Shown here one piece after another: positions 39,116 through 47,372 of a DNA stretch of 62,293 nucleotides. The DNA is from a virus, in the IMG/VR virus record IMGVR_UViG_3300025687_000003, positions 1-62,293 of that record. One strand, given 5' to 3'. Positions within the stretch are counted from its first letter, which is position 1. Each line of letters begins with the position of its first letter. Below the pieces are notes generated by a model that had not been told where the DNA came from, searched no databases, and was given only the letters and a program-made list of their open reading frames with translations. A program made the translations under genes and the position numbers.

Positions 39116-40065
39116 CCAACCCCATCGCAACCAGCGTCGACGGCTTCTCCGGGCTGGGCGGCACCGCCGTCGGTCTCCGGGCTGCAGGCGTGGACGTCTT
39201 GCTCGCAGCCAACCACTGGCGGTGGGCGGTGGACGCCCACCGGCTGAACCACCCCGACACCAGGCACGTGTGCCAGGACCTGCGCCAGGCCGACTTCAGC
39301 ACGTGGCCGAAGGCCGACCTTGGGGTGTTCACCCCTGCCTGTCAGGGCCACGCTGCCTCCGCCAAGCCTGCGCGCAAGCGCTCAGCGAGCGTGCGGCGAA
39401 CGCACGACGCTCTGCGGGGCAGCGCCTGGGCCGTGCCGGAGTACGCCGAGGTCCAACGCCCTCGCTTCCTGGTCGTGGAGAACGTCTCGAAGGATGGAGG
39501 CTTCCGCAACTGGGCGCTGTACAAGCACTGGTGCGGCGCGCTTCGGACGCTGGGCTACCGGCTCACGGAGAACGTGCTGATGGCGAGCCGCTGGGGCGTG
39601 CCACAGCGCCGCGAGCGCCTGATCATCGTCGGGTGCCTGGACCAGGAGATCGAGCTCCGGGATCCCGACGTGCCCGAGCCTGCGTTCGGGCCGTGCATCG
39701 AATGGGGCCAAGGGCGTTGGCGCCCCGTCGACGACAAGCTGCCCGCCGGGCCCCGCCGCCGCATCGCCAGGGCTCGAGCCAAGGGTCTCGGAGACCGCTT
39801 CCTGATCCAGAACGTGACGGGACACAGCGGCGTCTCTCTCGACGAACCCATCCGCACCATCACCACCGCCGATCAGTGGGCAGTGGTGGACGGGGACAGG
39901 TATCGCACGCTCACGTTGCGGGAGAACCTCCGGGCGCAGGGCTTCCCCGAGAGCTACCGCCTGCCCGGAGGGCGACGCAAGGACTGCATCAGGGGAATCG
40001 GCAACGCGGTACCTCCGCCCTTAGCTACGGGGATCGTAAGCGCCCTCCGCCGGGCCGTAGCGTAG
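39112..40065 (+). CDS. C5-cytosine DNA methyltransferase (317 aa)
   Basis: The enzyme transfers methyl groups from S-adenosylmethionine to cytosine C5, probably to protect phage DNA from host restriction. Motif I is DGFSGLGG (10-17) and motif IV is FTPACQGHA with catalytic Cys77, where Ala replaces the second Pro of the usual PPCQ. Motif VI is VVENV (121-125), motif VIII is QRRER (165-169), and the end has motif X (GIGNAVPPPLA). The target-recognition region is short. No restriction partner is nearby. Confidence 0.93.
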   Translation: MTNPIATSVDGFSGLGGTAVGLRAAGVDVLLAANHWRWAVDAHRLNHPDTRHVCQDLRQADFSTWPKADLGVFTPACQGHAASAKPARKRSASVRRTHDALRGSAWAVPEYAEVQRPRFLVVENVSKDGGFRNWALYKHWCGALRTLGYRLTENVLMASRWGVPQRRERLIIVGCLDQEIELRDPDVPEPAFGPCIEWGQGRWRPVDDKLPAGPRRRIARARAKGLGDRFLIQNVTGHSGVSLDEPIRTITTADQWAVVDGDRYRTLTLRENLRAQGFPESYRLPGGRRKDCIRGIGNAVPPPLATGIVSALRRAVA

Positions 40066-40066
40066 G

Positions 40067-40126
40067 CTAAGCCTTACGGCCCTTAGCTAAGGGCCGTAAG
40101 GCTTAGAGAAACCCGTAACTTTCTCT
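40067..40126 (+). terminator. Perfect 40-bp palindrome plus second stem after the methyltransferase
   Basis: Bases 40067-40086 (starting CTAAGCCTTACGGCCC) are followed immediately by their exact complement (40087-40106). The palindrome starts one base after the stop codon. An adjacent stem AGAGAAA/TTTCTCT (40105-40111 and 40120-40126) overlaps its end. It probably ends the first early operon, but a spacer-free 40-bp palindrome could also be a protein site or cruciform. It shares CTAAGCCTTAC with 30609-30619. Confidence 0.75.
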
Positions 40127-40146
40127 CCCGGTCCCTTCGTGCTGTG

Positions 40147-40299
40147 CTATACGCGCGCGCGGCGCGGGCGCGCGCACGCGACTGGTTTTTCAGGTTGGCG
40201 AAAAAATTAAAGAGGCCTGAAATCTAAAGTTGAGTCTGTCAAAAAGGACTTGATCGGGGGCGGGCGCGCACGCGCAGCCGCGTTTCAAGTTCCGTGCCA
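40147..40299 (+). repeat. Copy B of the 151/153-bp inverted promoter-leader element
   Basis: This is the opposite-orientation partner of 2549-2699. It contains TTGGCG (40195-40200), 17 bases and TGAAAT (40218-40223), then the structured GC-rich leader. It ends just before AAGGAGG and the first gene of the replication operon. The AT-rich core (AAAAAATTAAAG) between GC-rich alternating CG tracts is the least GC part of the region, so a melting or origin role is also possible. Confidence 0.9.
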
Positions 40300-40309
40300 A
40301 GGAGGCCGC

Positions 40310-40477
40310 ATGCCCGAAGAACCCACCCGCTCCGGCAGACCGCTCAAGGTCGTGCCCCCCGGAGACAGACGCCGTCTGTCGGACGGACGCAACGCATGGC
40401 GGAAGATGACCCCAGAACAACGCCGCGTCTTCCTCGCCTGGATCGATGCGGCGGCCCTGCCTGTCTCTCCGCCTTAA
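40310..40477 (+). CDS. Small basic protein, first gene of the replication operon (55 aa)
   Basis: AAGGAGG precedes the ATG at 40310. The sequence RNAWRKMTPEQRRVFLAWID forms one amphipathic helix after a basic, Pro-rich start. No family is recognised. Its position directly behind the duplicated promoter element suggests an early regulator or host-takeover function, inferred only. Confidence 0.64.
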   Translation: MPEEPTRSGRPLKVVPPGDRRRLSDGRNAWRKMTPEQRRVFLAWIDAAALPVSPP

Positions 40478-40488
40478 GGAGGCCTCCT

Positions 40489-40680
40489 GTGGCCATCGAG
40501 ATCGTCAAAGCCCCGCGCCCCGACCGCCACGTGATCCAGGGCCTGTCCCGGAGCGAGGGCATCGCCGTCGCTGCCGGCTTCATCGACGCCGGGTTCGACG
40601 TGGCCCGCGTCCGTTCCGGGATCCGCCCGGCAACCTACACCGTCACAGCAACGAGGCCCCCATGCCCACCCACATCCTGA
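40489..40680 (+). CDS. Small protein (63 aa)
   Basis: AAGGAGG lies before the GTG at 40489. The protein starts AIEIVKAPRPDRHVIQGLSR and contains an EGIAVAAGFIDAGFDVARV helix-like segment. It overlaps the next gene by 19 bp. No family is recognised. Confidence 0.58.
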   Translation: MAIEIVKAPRPDRHVIQGLSRSEGIAVAAGFIDAGFDVARVRSGIRPATYTVTATRPPCPPTS

Positions 40681-41099
40681 GAGACGCCAACGGCAACGAG
40701 GCCGGGCGCATCCACTTCAACATCGATCTGAGCGGGGAGGCCCGGGTCAGCACCGAGGTCGAGGGCGTCGGCACCGTCCGCGTCTGGGTCCCCGCCCAGG
40801 CCCTCGTCGACTTCCGGGGCTGCGCCCCCGAGCCCGAGCCCGAGCCCGAGCCCGTGTGGCTGTGGGCCACGCTCCAGACGCCGCAGGGCCGGGTCGTCGC
40901 CAAGGTCGAGACGCTCGACGGCTTCCCCCGGCAGCGAGACGGCGTCTACCGCATCCGCCACGGTCTCGACTCCTCCGTCCTGGCGGGGCAAAGCCCGGCC
41001 CTTTTGTTCCCGGCCGCCGTCACGGCGGCCGACCTCGTCGAGATCGTCCCGGCCTGGCGCGCCAAGGCGCTGGACGAAGTCCTCGCGGGTCTCGGATGA
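40662..41099 (+). CDS. Unrecognised protein with PEPEPE linker (145 aa)
   Basis: GAGG precedes the ATG at 40662. Two beta-rich halves are joined by a (PE)n linker near residue 55. The second half ends in a helix (LVEIVPAWRAKALDEVLAGL). No domain is recognised. ATGA coupling to the next gene. Confidence 0.64.
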   Translation: MPTHILRDANGNEAGRIHFNIDLSGEARVSTEVEGVGTVRVWVPAQALVDFRGCAPEPEPEPEPVWLWATLQTPQGRVVAKVETLDGFPRQRDGVYRIRHGLDSSVLAGQSPALLFPAAVTAADLVEIVPAWRAKALDEVLAGLG

Positions 41100-41413
41100 A
41101 AGCAGTCACCGTCGGCCGCGCCGGCACAGAGACCGCCACCGTCGTGAAGCGCGGCGTCAAGCTCCACTTCCCCGTGTGGGCAGCCAAGCTCTACGAGCTG
41201 CGTCAGCGCAGGAGCGACGGCAAGAAGTCCTGGCGCTACGTCGCCCGGGTCGACGAGCTCGACACCGTCACGGGCCCCGAGGCCCCCGCGGTCCTGGTCC
41301 AAGCGGCCCAGGACTACGCCCGGCGCAACGGCATGGAGTACCTGCCGGACATCGTGCAGGGCGCCACCACCACAGACCGCGCCGGCATCCGCTGGCGCAA
41401 GGAGAACCGATGA
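41096..41413 (+). CDS. Unrecognised protein (105 aa)
   Basis: The protein is basic and compact (KLYELRQRRSDGKKSWRYVA). It starts at the ATGA overlap and ends coupled to an eight-codon mini-ORF. No family is recognised. Confidence 0.62.
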   Translation: MKAVTVGRAGTETATVVKRGVKLHFPVWAAKLYELRQRRSDGKKSWRYVARVDELDTVTGPEAPAVLVQAAQDYARRNGMEYLPDIVQGATTTDRAGIRWRKENR

Positions 41414-41436
41414 AGCACACCCCGGAGGAGCCGTGA
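41410..41436 (+). other. Eight-codon mini-ORF (MKHTPEEP)
   Basis: The ATG lies in the ATGA overlap with the preceding gene and the stop lies in the GTGA overlap with the next. The interior encodes the GGAGGAG ribosome site of that next gene. It probably hands ribosomes on rather than making a functional peptide. Confidence 0.45.
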
Positions 41437-41750
41437 TCGTCTGCGTCCGAATCGAAGGCCAGGTCCTGGAAGGCAGGGACGACATCGCCTTCGTCGACAC
41501 CGTCTCCGACACCTTCGTCGAGATCAACGGCTCGCAGTTCTGGGACGACCCTGACGACCTGCGCGCCGACCTCCGTCTCGACGCGTCGACCGCGGACGAC
41601 ATCGGACGCTTCACATCCCTGGTGCCCGAGACCTGGCCCCGCAAGTGCAGCTACTGCGGGAGGTCCGGCGACGTCCACGACTACGAAGGCCCCGGCTACT
41701 TCCACCCCAGCTGCGTCGTTCTCGCGATCGACGAGCTCAACCAACGCTGA
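41433..41750 (+). CDS. Small protein with C-terminal zinc-finger-like motif (105 aa)
   Basis: The N-terminal 70 residues are acidic alpha/beta (EGRDDIAFVDTVSDTFVEIN). The end has CSYCGRSGDVHDYEG then HPSC, a CxxC...HxxC pattern suited to zinc. Function is unknown. GTG start with GGAGGAG upstream. Confidence 0.68.
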   Translation: MIVCVRIEGQVLEGRDDIAFVDTVSDTFVEINGSQFWDDPDDLRADLRLDASTADDIGRFTSLVPETWPRKCSYCGRSGDVHDYEGPGYFHPSCVVLAIDELNQR

Positions 41751-41765
41751 ACCCCAAGAGGACCA

Positions 41766-43766
41766 ATGCCGTTTCAAGACTTCGCTGCTCGGATGCACGA
41801 GCACTTCACCCAGATGACCGCAGCCGGCGAGCTGTTCCACGCCAACGTCTCGCGCGACCAGCTGTGGGACACCTACCTGGGCGCGTTCCCGCCCGGCACC
41901 AACCCCGTCTTCCGACAGCGCACGGAGCACGACTGCTCCTGCTGCAGGCAGTTCGTCAAGGGCGTCGGGGGCATGGTCTCCATCGCCCCCGACGGCAGCC
42001 TGCGCACCATCTGGGACGTCGACATGCCCGGCCACTACGGCGTGGTCGCTGCCCGCATGGCTGCGCTCGTCCGGGGTGCCGGCATCGACCGCGTCTACCG
42101 CAGCAAGGAGCCCGGCTACGGTACGGAGTCCAACGTCGAGACGGTCGAGGGCGGCCACGACATCACGTGGCACCACTTCCACTGCAAGCTGCCGTCGCGC
42201 GTGGTCGTGCCGAACGTCGGCACCGTCGTCGGCACCCACGCCGCCGCCTTCCAGGTCCTGCGCCGTGGGCTCCAGGATCTGACCGTCGAGGCCCTCGACA
42301 CCGTCGAAGACCTGATCGCCAGCAACTCCCTGTACCGGGGCGAGGAGCACCTCGCTGTCGTGCAGCGCTTCGCCTCCGTCAAGCGCGCCTACGACGCGGC
42401 CGCGCACAAGGACACCTTCGTCTGGGGCCACGTCTCCACGAGCGCCGCTCGGTTCCGCAACACCGCCATCGGCACCCTGGTCCAGGACCTGTCCGGAGGC
42501 ATGGGCATCGAGCAGGCCGTTCGCCGCTTCGAGGTCAAGGTCGCTCCGCAGAACTACCAGCGCACCAGCTCCCCCATCACCAAGGGCATGGTCGACAACG
42601 CGCTCAAGACGCTGCGTGGGCTGGGCCTCGAGGGTGCGGTGCACCGCCGGCTCGCCACCATCGGCGACGTGAGCCCGGCCGACGTGCTGTTCGTCGACCG
42701 CAGCGTGCAGCCCTTGATGAAGGACGGCCTGGCCGACCTGCTGATGGAGGAGGTCAAGCCCCAGACGCGCTCGATGAAGGGCGCGGTCGACATCACGGCC
42801 GACGCCTTCTTCGCCGACGTCTTGCCCGGTGCCGAGGGCGTCGAGATGCAGCTGGCCCGGGAGCACCTGGGCAACTTCGTGACGCTGACCGCGCCGAAGG
42901 AGCCCAGCACTGGACGCCTGTTCAAGTGGGACAACGACTTCGCCTGGGTGTACGACGGCAACGTCACCGACTCCATCAAGGACCGGGTCAAGGCCGCCGG
43001 CGGTCGGGTCGTGGCGCTGATGCGTGTGTCGCTGTCTTGGTACAACGGCGACGACCTGGACATCCACGCCCGAGACCCCAAGCACGGACACATCCACTAC
43101 GCGCGCCGGTGCGGCGTGCTCGACGTCGACATGAACGCCGCCCCGAGCGGCACCCTGTTCTCCCGCAACGCCGTGGAGAACCTCGCCTGGCAGTCGCTGG
43201 TCGACGGGCAGTACGAGGTCTGGGTGCACCAGTACGCAAAGCGAGAGTCCGTCGACGTCGGCTTCGAGATCGAGTACGCCTACGGCCACGACGTGCGCCA
43301 GGCCACCTACCCCAAGGCGGTGCAGCAGGGCGCCAACATCCCGGTGTGCACCATCACGGTGCAGGGCGGCAAGGTCGCTGCCCTGACCTGGGCCCCCGGC
43401 ATGGTCGGGGGCGAGGCATCGACGGAGAAGTGGGGCGTGCCTACCGGACAGATGGTGCCGGTCGACAGCATCATGCTCTCGCCCAACCACTGGGGCCCCG
43501 AGGATCGGCGCACCGGCAACCGGCACCACATCTTCGTGCTGCGCGGCTGCAAGACCCCCGACCGCGTGCGCGGCTTCTTCAACGAGTACCTGCGCTCGGA
43601 CCTCCACGGGCAGCGCAAGGTGTTCGAGGTCCTGGCAGGCAAGCTCAAGTGCGAGACCTCGGGAGACCAGCTCTCCGGGGTCGGCTTCTCCTCCACTCGA
43701 CGCGCAAGCGTCATCATCGCTGTCCGGAAGGACGGCACCACCCGGACGTACAACGTCCAGTTCTGA
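41766..43766 (+). CDS. Large unknown phage protein with a DUF2135/YfaP-like end (666 aa)
   Basis: The N-terminal 120 residues carry DCSCCRQFVKGVGGM and a WDVDMPG segment; the middle is helical. Residues about 415-505 contain VSLSWYNGDDLDIHARDPK, then CGVLDVDMNA, NAVENLAWQSL and DGQYEVWVHQY. That series resembles DUF2135 (YfaP), a beta-sandwich seen in many proteins. I recall similar large proteins in other phage genomes, with unknown function. It lies early in the replication operon and is followed directly by its usual small partner. Confidence 0.75.
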   Translation: MPFQDFAARMHEHFTQMTAAGELFHANVSRDQLWDTYLGAFPPGTNPVFRQRTEHDCSCCRQFVKGVGGMVSIAPDGSLRTIWDVDMPGHYGVVAARMAALVRGAGIDRVYRSKEPGYGTESNVETVEGGHDITWHHFHCKLPSRVVVPNVGTVVGTHAAAFQVLRRGLQDLTVEALDTVEDLIASNSLYRGEEHLAVVQRFASVKRAYDAAAHKDTFVWGHVSTSAARFRNTAIGTLVQDLSGGMGIEQAVRRFEVKVAPQNYQRTSSPITKGMVDNALKTLRGLGLEGAVHRRLATIGDVSPADVLFVDRSVQPLMKDGLADLLMEEVKPQTRSMKGAVDITADAFFADVLPGAEGVEMQLAREHLGNFVTLTAPKEPSTGRLFKWDNDFAWVYDGNVTDSIKDRVKAAGGRVVALMRVSLSWYNGDDLDIHARDPKHGHIHYARRCGVLDVDMNAAPSGTLFSRNAVENLAWQSLVDGQYEVWVHQYAKRESVDVGFEIEYAYGHDVRQATYPKAVQQGANIPVCTITVQGGKVAALTWAPGMVGGEASTEKWGVPTGQMVPVDSIMLSPNHWGPEDRRTGNRHHIFVLRGCKTPDRVRGFFNEYLRSDLHGQRKVFEVLAGKLKCETSGDQLSGVGFSSTRRASVIIAVRKDGTTRTYNVQF

Positions 43767-43774
43767 GAGACACC

Positions 43775-44182
43775 ATGGCAGACGACATCTTCATGCAGGC
43801 GACGCGCTGTCGCCTGCGCTTCCCCAGCCCCATCGGCTACCTGCGCACCGAGGACCTGTGGTCCATCGCCCTGACCTCGGAGGCGAGCACCAACGGCGCC
43901 TCCGTCGAGGGCGTGGGCGCGGCCTTGCTCGCCCGCCAGCAGCAGCGGCAGGACCAGAGCGTGCTGCGCAGCAGCAGCTCGCGCAGCGAGGACCAGGTCG
44001 AGCTCGACCTGCAGGTCGCGATCATCCGCAAGGTGGCCGAGATCCGAGAGGACGAGGCCGAGGCCAAGACGCTGGCCGCGTCGAAGGCGTCCGAGCGCCG
44101 CCGCCTGGAGCGCCTCCTGGCGCAGAAGGAGGAGCAGGAGCTCACCGCGGAGCAGATCCAGGCTCGCCTCGACAGCCTGTAG
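43775..44182 (+). CDS. Conserved phage protein of unknown function (135 aa)
   Basis: The opening FMQATRCRLRFPSPIGYLRT-EDLW, the central helix and the C-terminal charged helix (RRRLERLLAQKEEQEL, AEQIQARL) match a family I recall from several phage groups. There it sits next to the large protein encoded just upstream. It is likely a coiled-coil partner. A strong hairpin follows the stop. Confidence 0.75.
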   Translation: MADDIFMQATRCRLRFPSPIGYLRTEDLWSIALTSEASTNGASVEGVGAALLARQQQRQDQSVLRSSSSRSEDQVELDLQVAIIRKVAEIREDEAEAKTLAASKASERRRLERLLAQKEEQELTAEQIQARLDSL

Positions 44183-44187
44183 CGGCC

Positions 44188-44211
44188 GGAGGCCGGGGAG
44201 ACCCGGCCTCC
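44188..44211 (+). terminator. Perfect 10-bp hairpin
   Basis: GGAGGCCGGG-GAGA-CCCGGCCTCC begins five bases after the stop codon. No T-run follows. It probably reduces read-through or protects the 3' end. Confidence 0.6.
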
Positions 44212-44243
44212 CCGAAGAAACATCCACCACAGGACCCCACCCC

Positions 44244-44453
44244 ATGCTCTTCCTGATCTCCCTGCTCTTCGCCTGCGCCTCCGAACCGTACGCCCTTGGC
44301 TACGAAGACGGCTGTGCGTGGGGCCAAGCCGACGCCACGTCCTGCGCTGCCTTCGACGACAGCTTCGACGTCCGCGGCTCCGACTACGCCCGAGGCGTCT
44401 CCGCCGGCTACGCCGAGTGCTACGACGCCTGGGTCGAGGCCGGGGGCTGCTGA
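44244..44453 (+). CDS. Small lipoprotein or secreted protein (69 aa)
   Basis: The start MLFLISLLFACASEP has a short hydrophobic segment ending in a lipobox-like LLFAC, so Cys11 could be lipid-modified. The mature part is acidic, with Gly/Tyr repeats and further cysteines. Phage lipoproteins often block superinfection; that is only a suggestion here. The ribosome site is weak. Confidence 0.6.
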   Translation: MLFLISLLFACASEPYALGYEDGCAWGQADATSCAAFDDSFDVRGSDYARGVSAGYAECYDAWVEAGGC

Positions 44454-44647
44454 TGCCCGAGCCCAAAGACCCAGGGCGCGTCGTCCTGGTGGTCGACGGG
44501 CACCCCGCCTTTCGTTTCGAGCGCCTCTTGGAGCAGACCGCAGCACGCTGCGCTGCCGAGGCGGAGCAGCATCTGCCCTCGCTGGAAGCGCCCCGGCCCA
44601 ACAGAAAGCAGCGGCGCGCCGCTCTTCGGCGGAAGCGCCTCACATGA
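44453..44647 (+). CDS. Small basic protein (64 aa)
   Basis: TGATG overlap with the lipoprotein gene. The end is strongly basic (RPNRKQRRAALRRKRLT), suggesting nucleic acid contact. No family is recognised. Confidence 0.6.
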   Translation: MPEPKDPGRVVLVVDGHPAFRFERLLEQTAARCAAEAEQHLPSLEAPRPNRKQRRAALRRKRLT

Positions 44648-44673
44648 TCGTCTTCTGGCTCTGCGTCGCGTAG
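44644..44673 (+). other. Nine-codon mini-ORF (MIVFWLCVA)
   Basis: It begins at an ATGA overlap and encodes a tiny hydrophobic peptide, ending 32 bases before the primase-helicase start. It may be a leader or simply a chance frame. Confidence 0.3.
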
Positions 44674-44705
44674 CGGCGTACGTTGCATACCCCCAAGGAG
44701 GGGCC

Positions 44706-47372
44706 GTGGAAGCACTATGCTTCAAGAACAAGTACGTGGCCAGCCTGGACCCGGACAAGCCCACGGCGTCCCGCGCTGGGGACGTCCTCCCCCTCGCCGA
44801 GGCATGGGCCCCGCACTCCACAGACGCCCATGCCGTGGGCTACCTCCCGCCCGTCGGCGAGGTCCAGGGCTACCGCCTGTCCAAGGACCAGGCCGAGCTC
44901 GCCGATCAGCGCGGCATCAAGCAGCACTGGCTGTGCTTCGACATCGACCGCCCGGGACACGAAGCCTGGCCCGACCAGGCCCAGGCCCAGGACGCCCTGT
45001 ACGAGGCCATCGAGCAGCTGCCCGAGCAGCTCCAGGACTACGCCGGCGGCTACACCACGCGCGCCGGACTCCGCATCGTCTTCCATCTCGGCCTCCCGGT
45101 CGCCGTGCGCTACGTCAACCACCTGCTGCGGGTGCTGGGCGAGCGTCTGCACGACGCCGGGTTGCTCGTCGACCCCGCCTGCTACCAGTGGACCCGCCTG
45201 TTCCGTCTGCCCCGCGTTCGGCGCGAGCGTCACGGCCGGCTCGAGTCCTTCACGGAGAACCCCACGACCGTCCCCAGCAGCATCCACGCGCTGCTCGGGC
45301 TGGAGCCAACCGTCGAAAGCACGGCCGCGGTGACCGCCGAAGACATGCCGTCAGCTGCCCAGGAAACGCCTGGCTGGCTCCTGAAGCGCGTCACGGGTGT
45401 GTGCCCGGAGTTCCGGGACGGGAGCCCTGTGGACGTCCTGGACGACATGGACGGAGGCTCGTCCATGTTCCGCGCCATCCGCACCGTGCTCGCCCGCGCC
45501 TGCCGAGCAGGCGCCGTCACCGAGCCTTCCGTTCTGATCTCCCTGGCGTGGGCCTCCATCGTGGCCAGCGGCCGCGAGCCCGAGGAGTTCTGGAAGTTCG
45601 CCTGCTGGGTCTGCGCGCAGCAGGCGGAGACCGAGGCCCAGGCCCAGGCGACGCCCGACTACGGAGACACCCCGCCGTCCGACGTCGTGGTCGCCCCGGA
45701 GTCCTGGTGGAACGCCGTCACCGCTCGCGCCGCCAAGGCGAAGGCTCGGTACATCCCGGACGTGGTCCGGCGCATGCGCGAGGGCATGGACGTGACGCCG
45801 TCGCGCGGGATCAAGGACGTCCCGCAGGCCTTCGGCGTGCTCCTCGACCTGGTCGCCGGCACGCCCCTGGCGGAGGACCCAGCGGTCTTGGTCGCCGCCA
45901 TCCGCGACTCGTGGAAGCACACCCCCAAGAAGGCCTCGACCGTCGAGGACCTGTGGCGCATGGCCAAGGCCGCGTCCGAGGCGTGGCACGAGCTCAAGGC
46001 GGAGCGACTGCGCCAAGAGAAGGACGCGCTGCAGTCGCAGGACATCCTCGAGCGCTGGCCGCTGTGCCTCGCCACGGGCAACCAGTACTTCGTGCTCGTC
46101 GCCCGGGACGAGCCCGGCACGTGGACCTACGTCCCGGTCAAAGAGGGGCAGCTGGTGCCCCTGATGCGGAAGCTCCAGACCCGCCTGCCTATCGACGTGC
46201 GCCTGATCACCACCAAGGACCGAGGCGGCATGGTCTCCGCCATCGAGGCGCTCGACCGCTTCGGCCGCTTCGTCGACGACGTCCAGTACGTCAGCGCCGC
46301 CAAGGGCGCCCGATTCGTCGAGGGCGGCCGCGTCGCCCTGCTGCCCTGCCACCGCCGCAGCGACGTCGAGCCGCGCCACGACGCCCAGGTCGAGGAGTGG
46401 CTCCGTCTGCTGTCCGGCGATGCGCACGAGAGGTTGCTCCGCTGGATCGCTGCAGCACCCCGCACCGCCGACGGCCCGCTCGCCGCCCTCTACCTGCAGG
46501 GGCCCGCCGGCAGCGGCAAGACCCTGCTGTGCAAAGGGCTGTCCAGCCTCTACAGCGCGGGCCACGTCGACTACAACCGCATCACGGGCAGCGAGTTCAA
46601 CGGGGAGATCGTCGATAGCCCCATCCTATTCGCCGACGAGGGCATCAGCCCGCCCCTCGGCAAGGGGGCGGGCAGCCCCAGCATCGTGTTCCGCTCCTAC
46701 GTGAGCAACGGGGACCACGTCGTCCGGCAGCTGTACACCGCCCCCGTCCCCCTGCGTGGCTACCTGCGCGTCCTGGTCACGGCGAACGACGCCGAGGGCA
46801 TCCCCTTCAGCGAGACGCTGGGGAAGGACGGCATCGGGGCGATCGTCGAGCGCGTGTTCCACGTCATGTGCCAGCCCGAGGCTCGGGCGTTCCTACAGAA
46901 CGACGTGGGCGCCGCGACGATCCGCGAGTCCTGGCTCCAGGGTCGGGTTCTTGCGGCCCACCTCGCGTGGCTGGCGCAGCGCCCGGTGGAGCCCGAGGGG
47001 CGCTACCTGGTGTGCGGGCAGGAGACTGTGTGGCACAGACGGTTCGTGTCCAACCAGGGGCTGAAGCCGGAGTTGTTCAGTGTTCTCGGGGACATCGCCG
47101 AGCGAGCCGTGGCGAGCCGCTTCGACGGTGCCTTCATCGACGGCGACACGCTGTACGTCCACAAGAAGCTGGTGGAACGCACGTGGCCGGACGTGGTCGG
47201 CGGGTCCATGCCTCGGTTGCGTGTGATTACGCGTACACTGGCGGCAGTTTCGCAGGGTCCGCAAAGCCGCCCCAGGCGCGACGAAAACGACGAGCGGTGG
47301 TACTACGCCATCGCGTGGAAAGACCTGGAAGAAGCCGACGTTCTGTCGGCGAAGGCAAGGAGCCGCAAGTGA
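44706..47372 (+). CDS. Primase-polymerase / SF3 helicase fusion (888 aa)
   Basis: The N-terminal 200 residues look like an archaeo-eukaryotic primase-polymerase. FDID (78-81) provides the metal-binding acidic pair, and WTRLFRLPRV near 162-171 fits the third motif. The C-terminal half is a superfamily 3 (D5/VirE-like) helicase with Walker A GPAGSGKT (599-606), Walker B ILFADEG near 640 and motif C VLVTAND near 690. It likely primes and unwinds DNA at the replication fork. The GTG at 44706 has AAGGAGG before it. Confidence 0.85.
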   Translation: MEALCFKNKYVASLDPDKPTASRAGDVLPLAEAWAPHSTDAHAVGYLPPVGEVQGYRLSKDQAELADQRGIKQHWLCFDIDRPGHEAWPDQAQAQDALYEAIEQLPEQLQDYAGGYTTRAGLRIVFHLGLPVAVRYVNHLLRVLGERLHDAGLLVDPACYQWTRLFRLPRVRRERHGRLESFTENPTTVPSSIHALLGLEPTVESTAAVTAEDMPSAAQETPGWLLKRVTGVCPEFRDGSPVDVLDDMDGGSSMFRAIRTVLARACRAGAVTEPSVLISLAWASIVASGREPEEFWKFACWVCAQQAETEAQAQATPDYGDTPPSDVVVAPESWWNAVTARAAKAKARYIPDVVRRMREGMDVTPSRGIKDVPQAFGVLLDLVAGTPLAEDPAVLVAAIRDSWKHTPKKASTVEDLWRMAKAASEAWHELKAERLRQEKDALQSQDILERWPLCLATGNQYFVLVARDEPGTWTYVPVKEGQLVPLMRKLQTRLPIDVRLITTKDRGGMVSAIEALDRFGRFVDDVQYVSAAKGARFVEGGRVALLPCHRRSDVEPRHDAQVEEWLRLLSGDAHERLLRWIAAAPRTADGPLAALYLQGPAGSGKTLLCKGLSSLYSAGHVDYNRITGSEFNGEIVDSPILFADEGISPPLGKGAGSPSIVFRSYVSNGDHVVRQLYTAPVPLRGYLRVLVTANDAEGIPFSETLGKDGIGAIVERVFHVMCQPEARAFLQNDVGAATIRESWLQGRVLAAHLAWLAQRPVEPEGRYLVCGQETVWHRRFVSNQGLKPELFSVLGDIAERAVASRFDGAFIDGDTLYVHKKLVERTWPDVVGGSMPRLRVITRTLAAVSQGPQSRPRRDENDERWYYAIAWKDLEEADVLSAKARSRK

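Noticed and set aside
37527-39130. Several long open frames over the pentapeptide repeats on both strands
   Set aside because: Repeats without stop codons keep all frames open. Only the A(D/N)LxG frame makes a known fold and is coupled to its neighbours.
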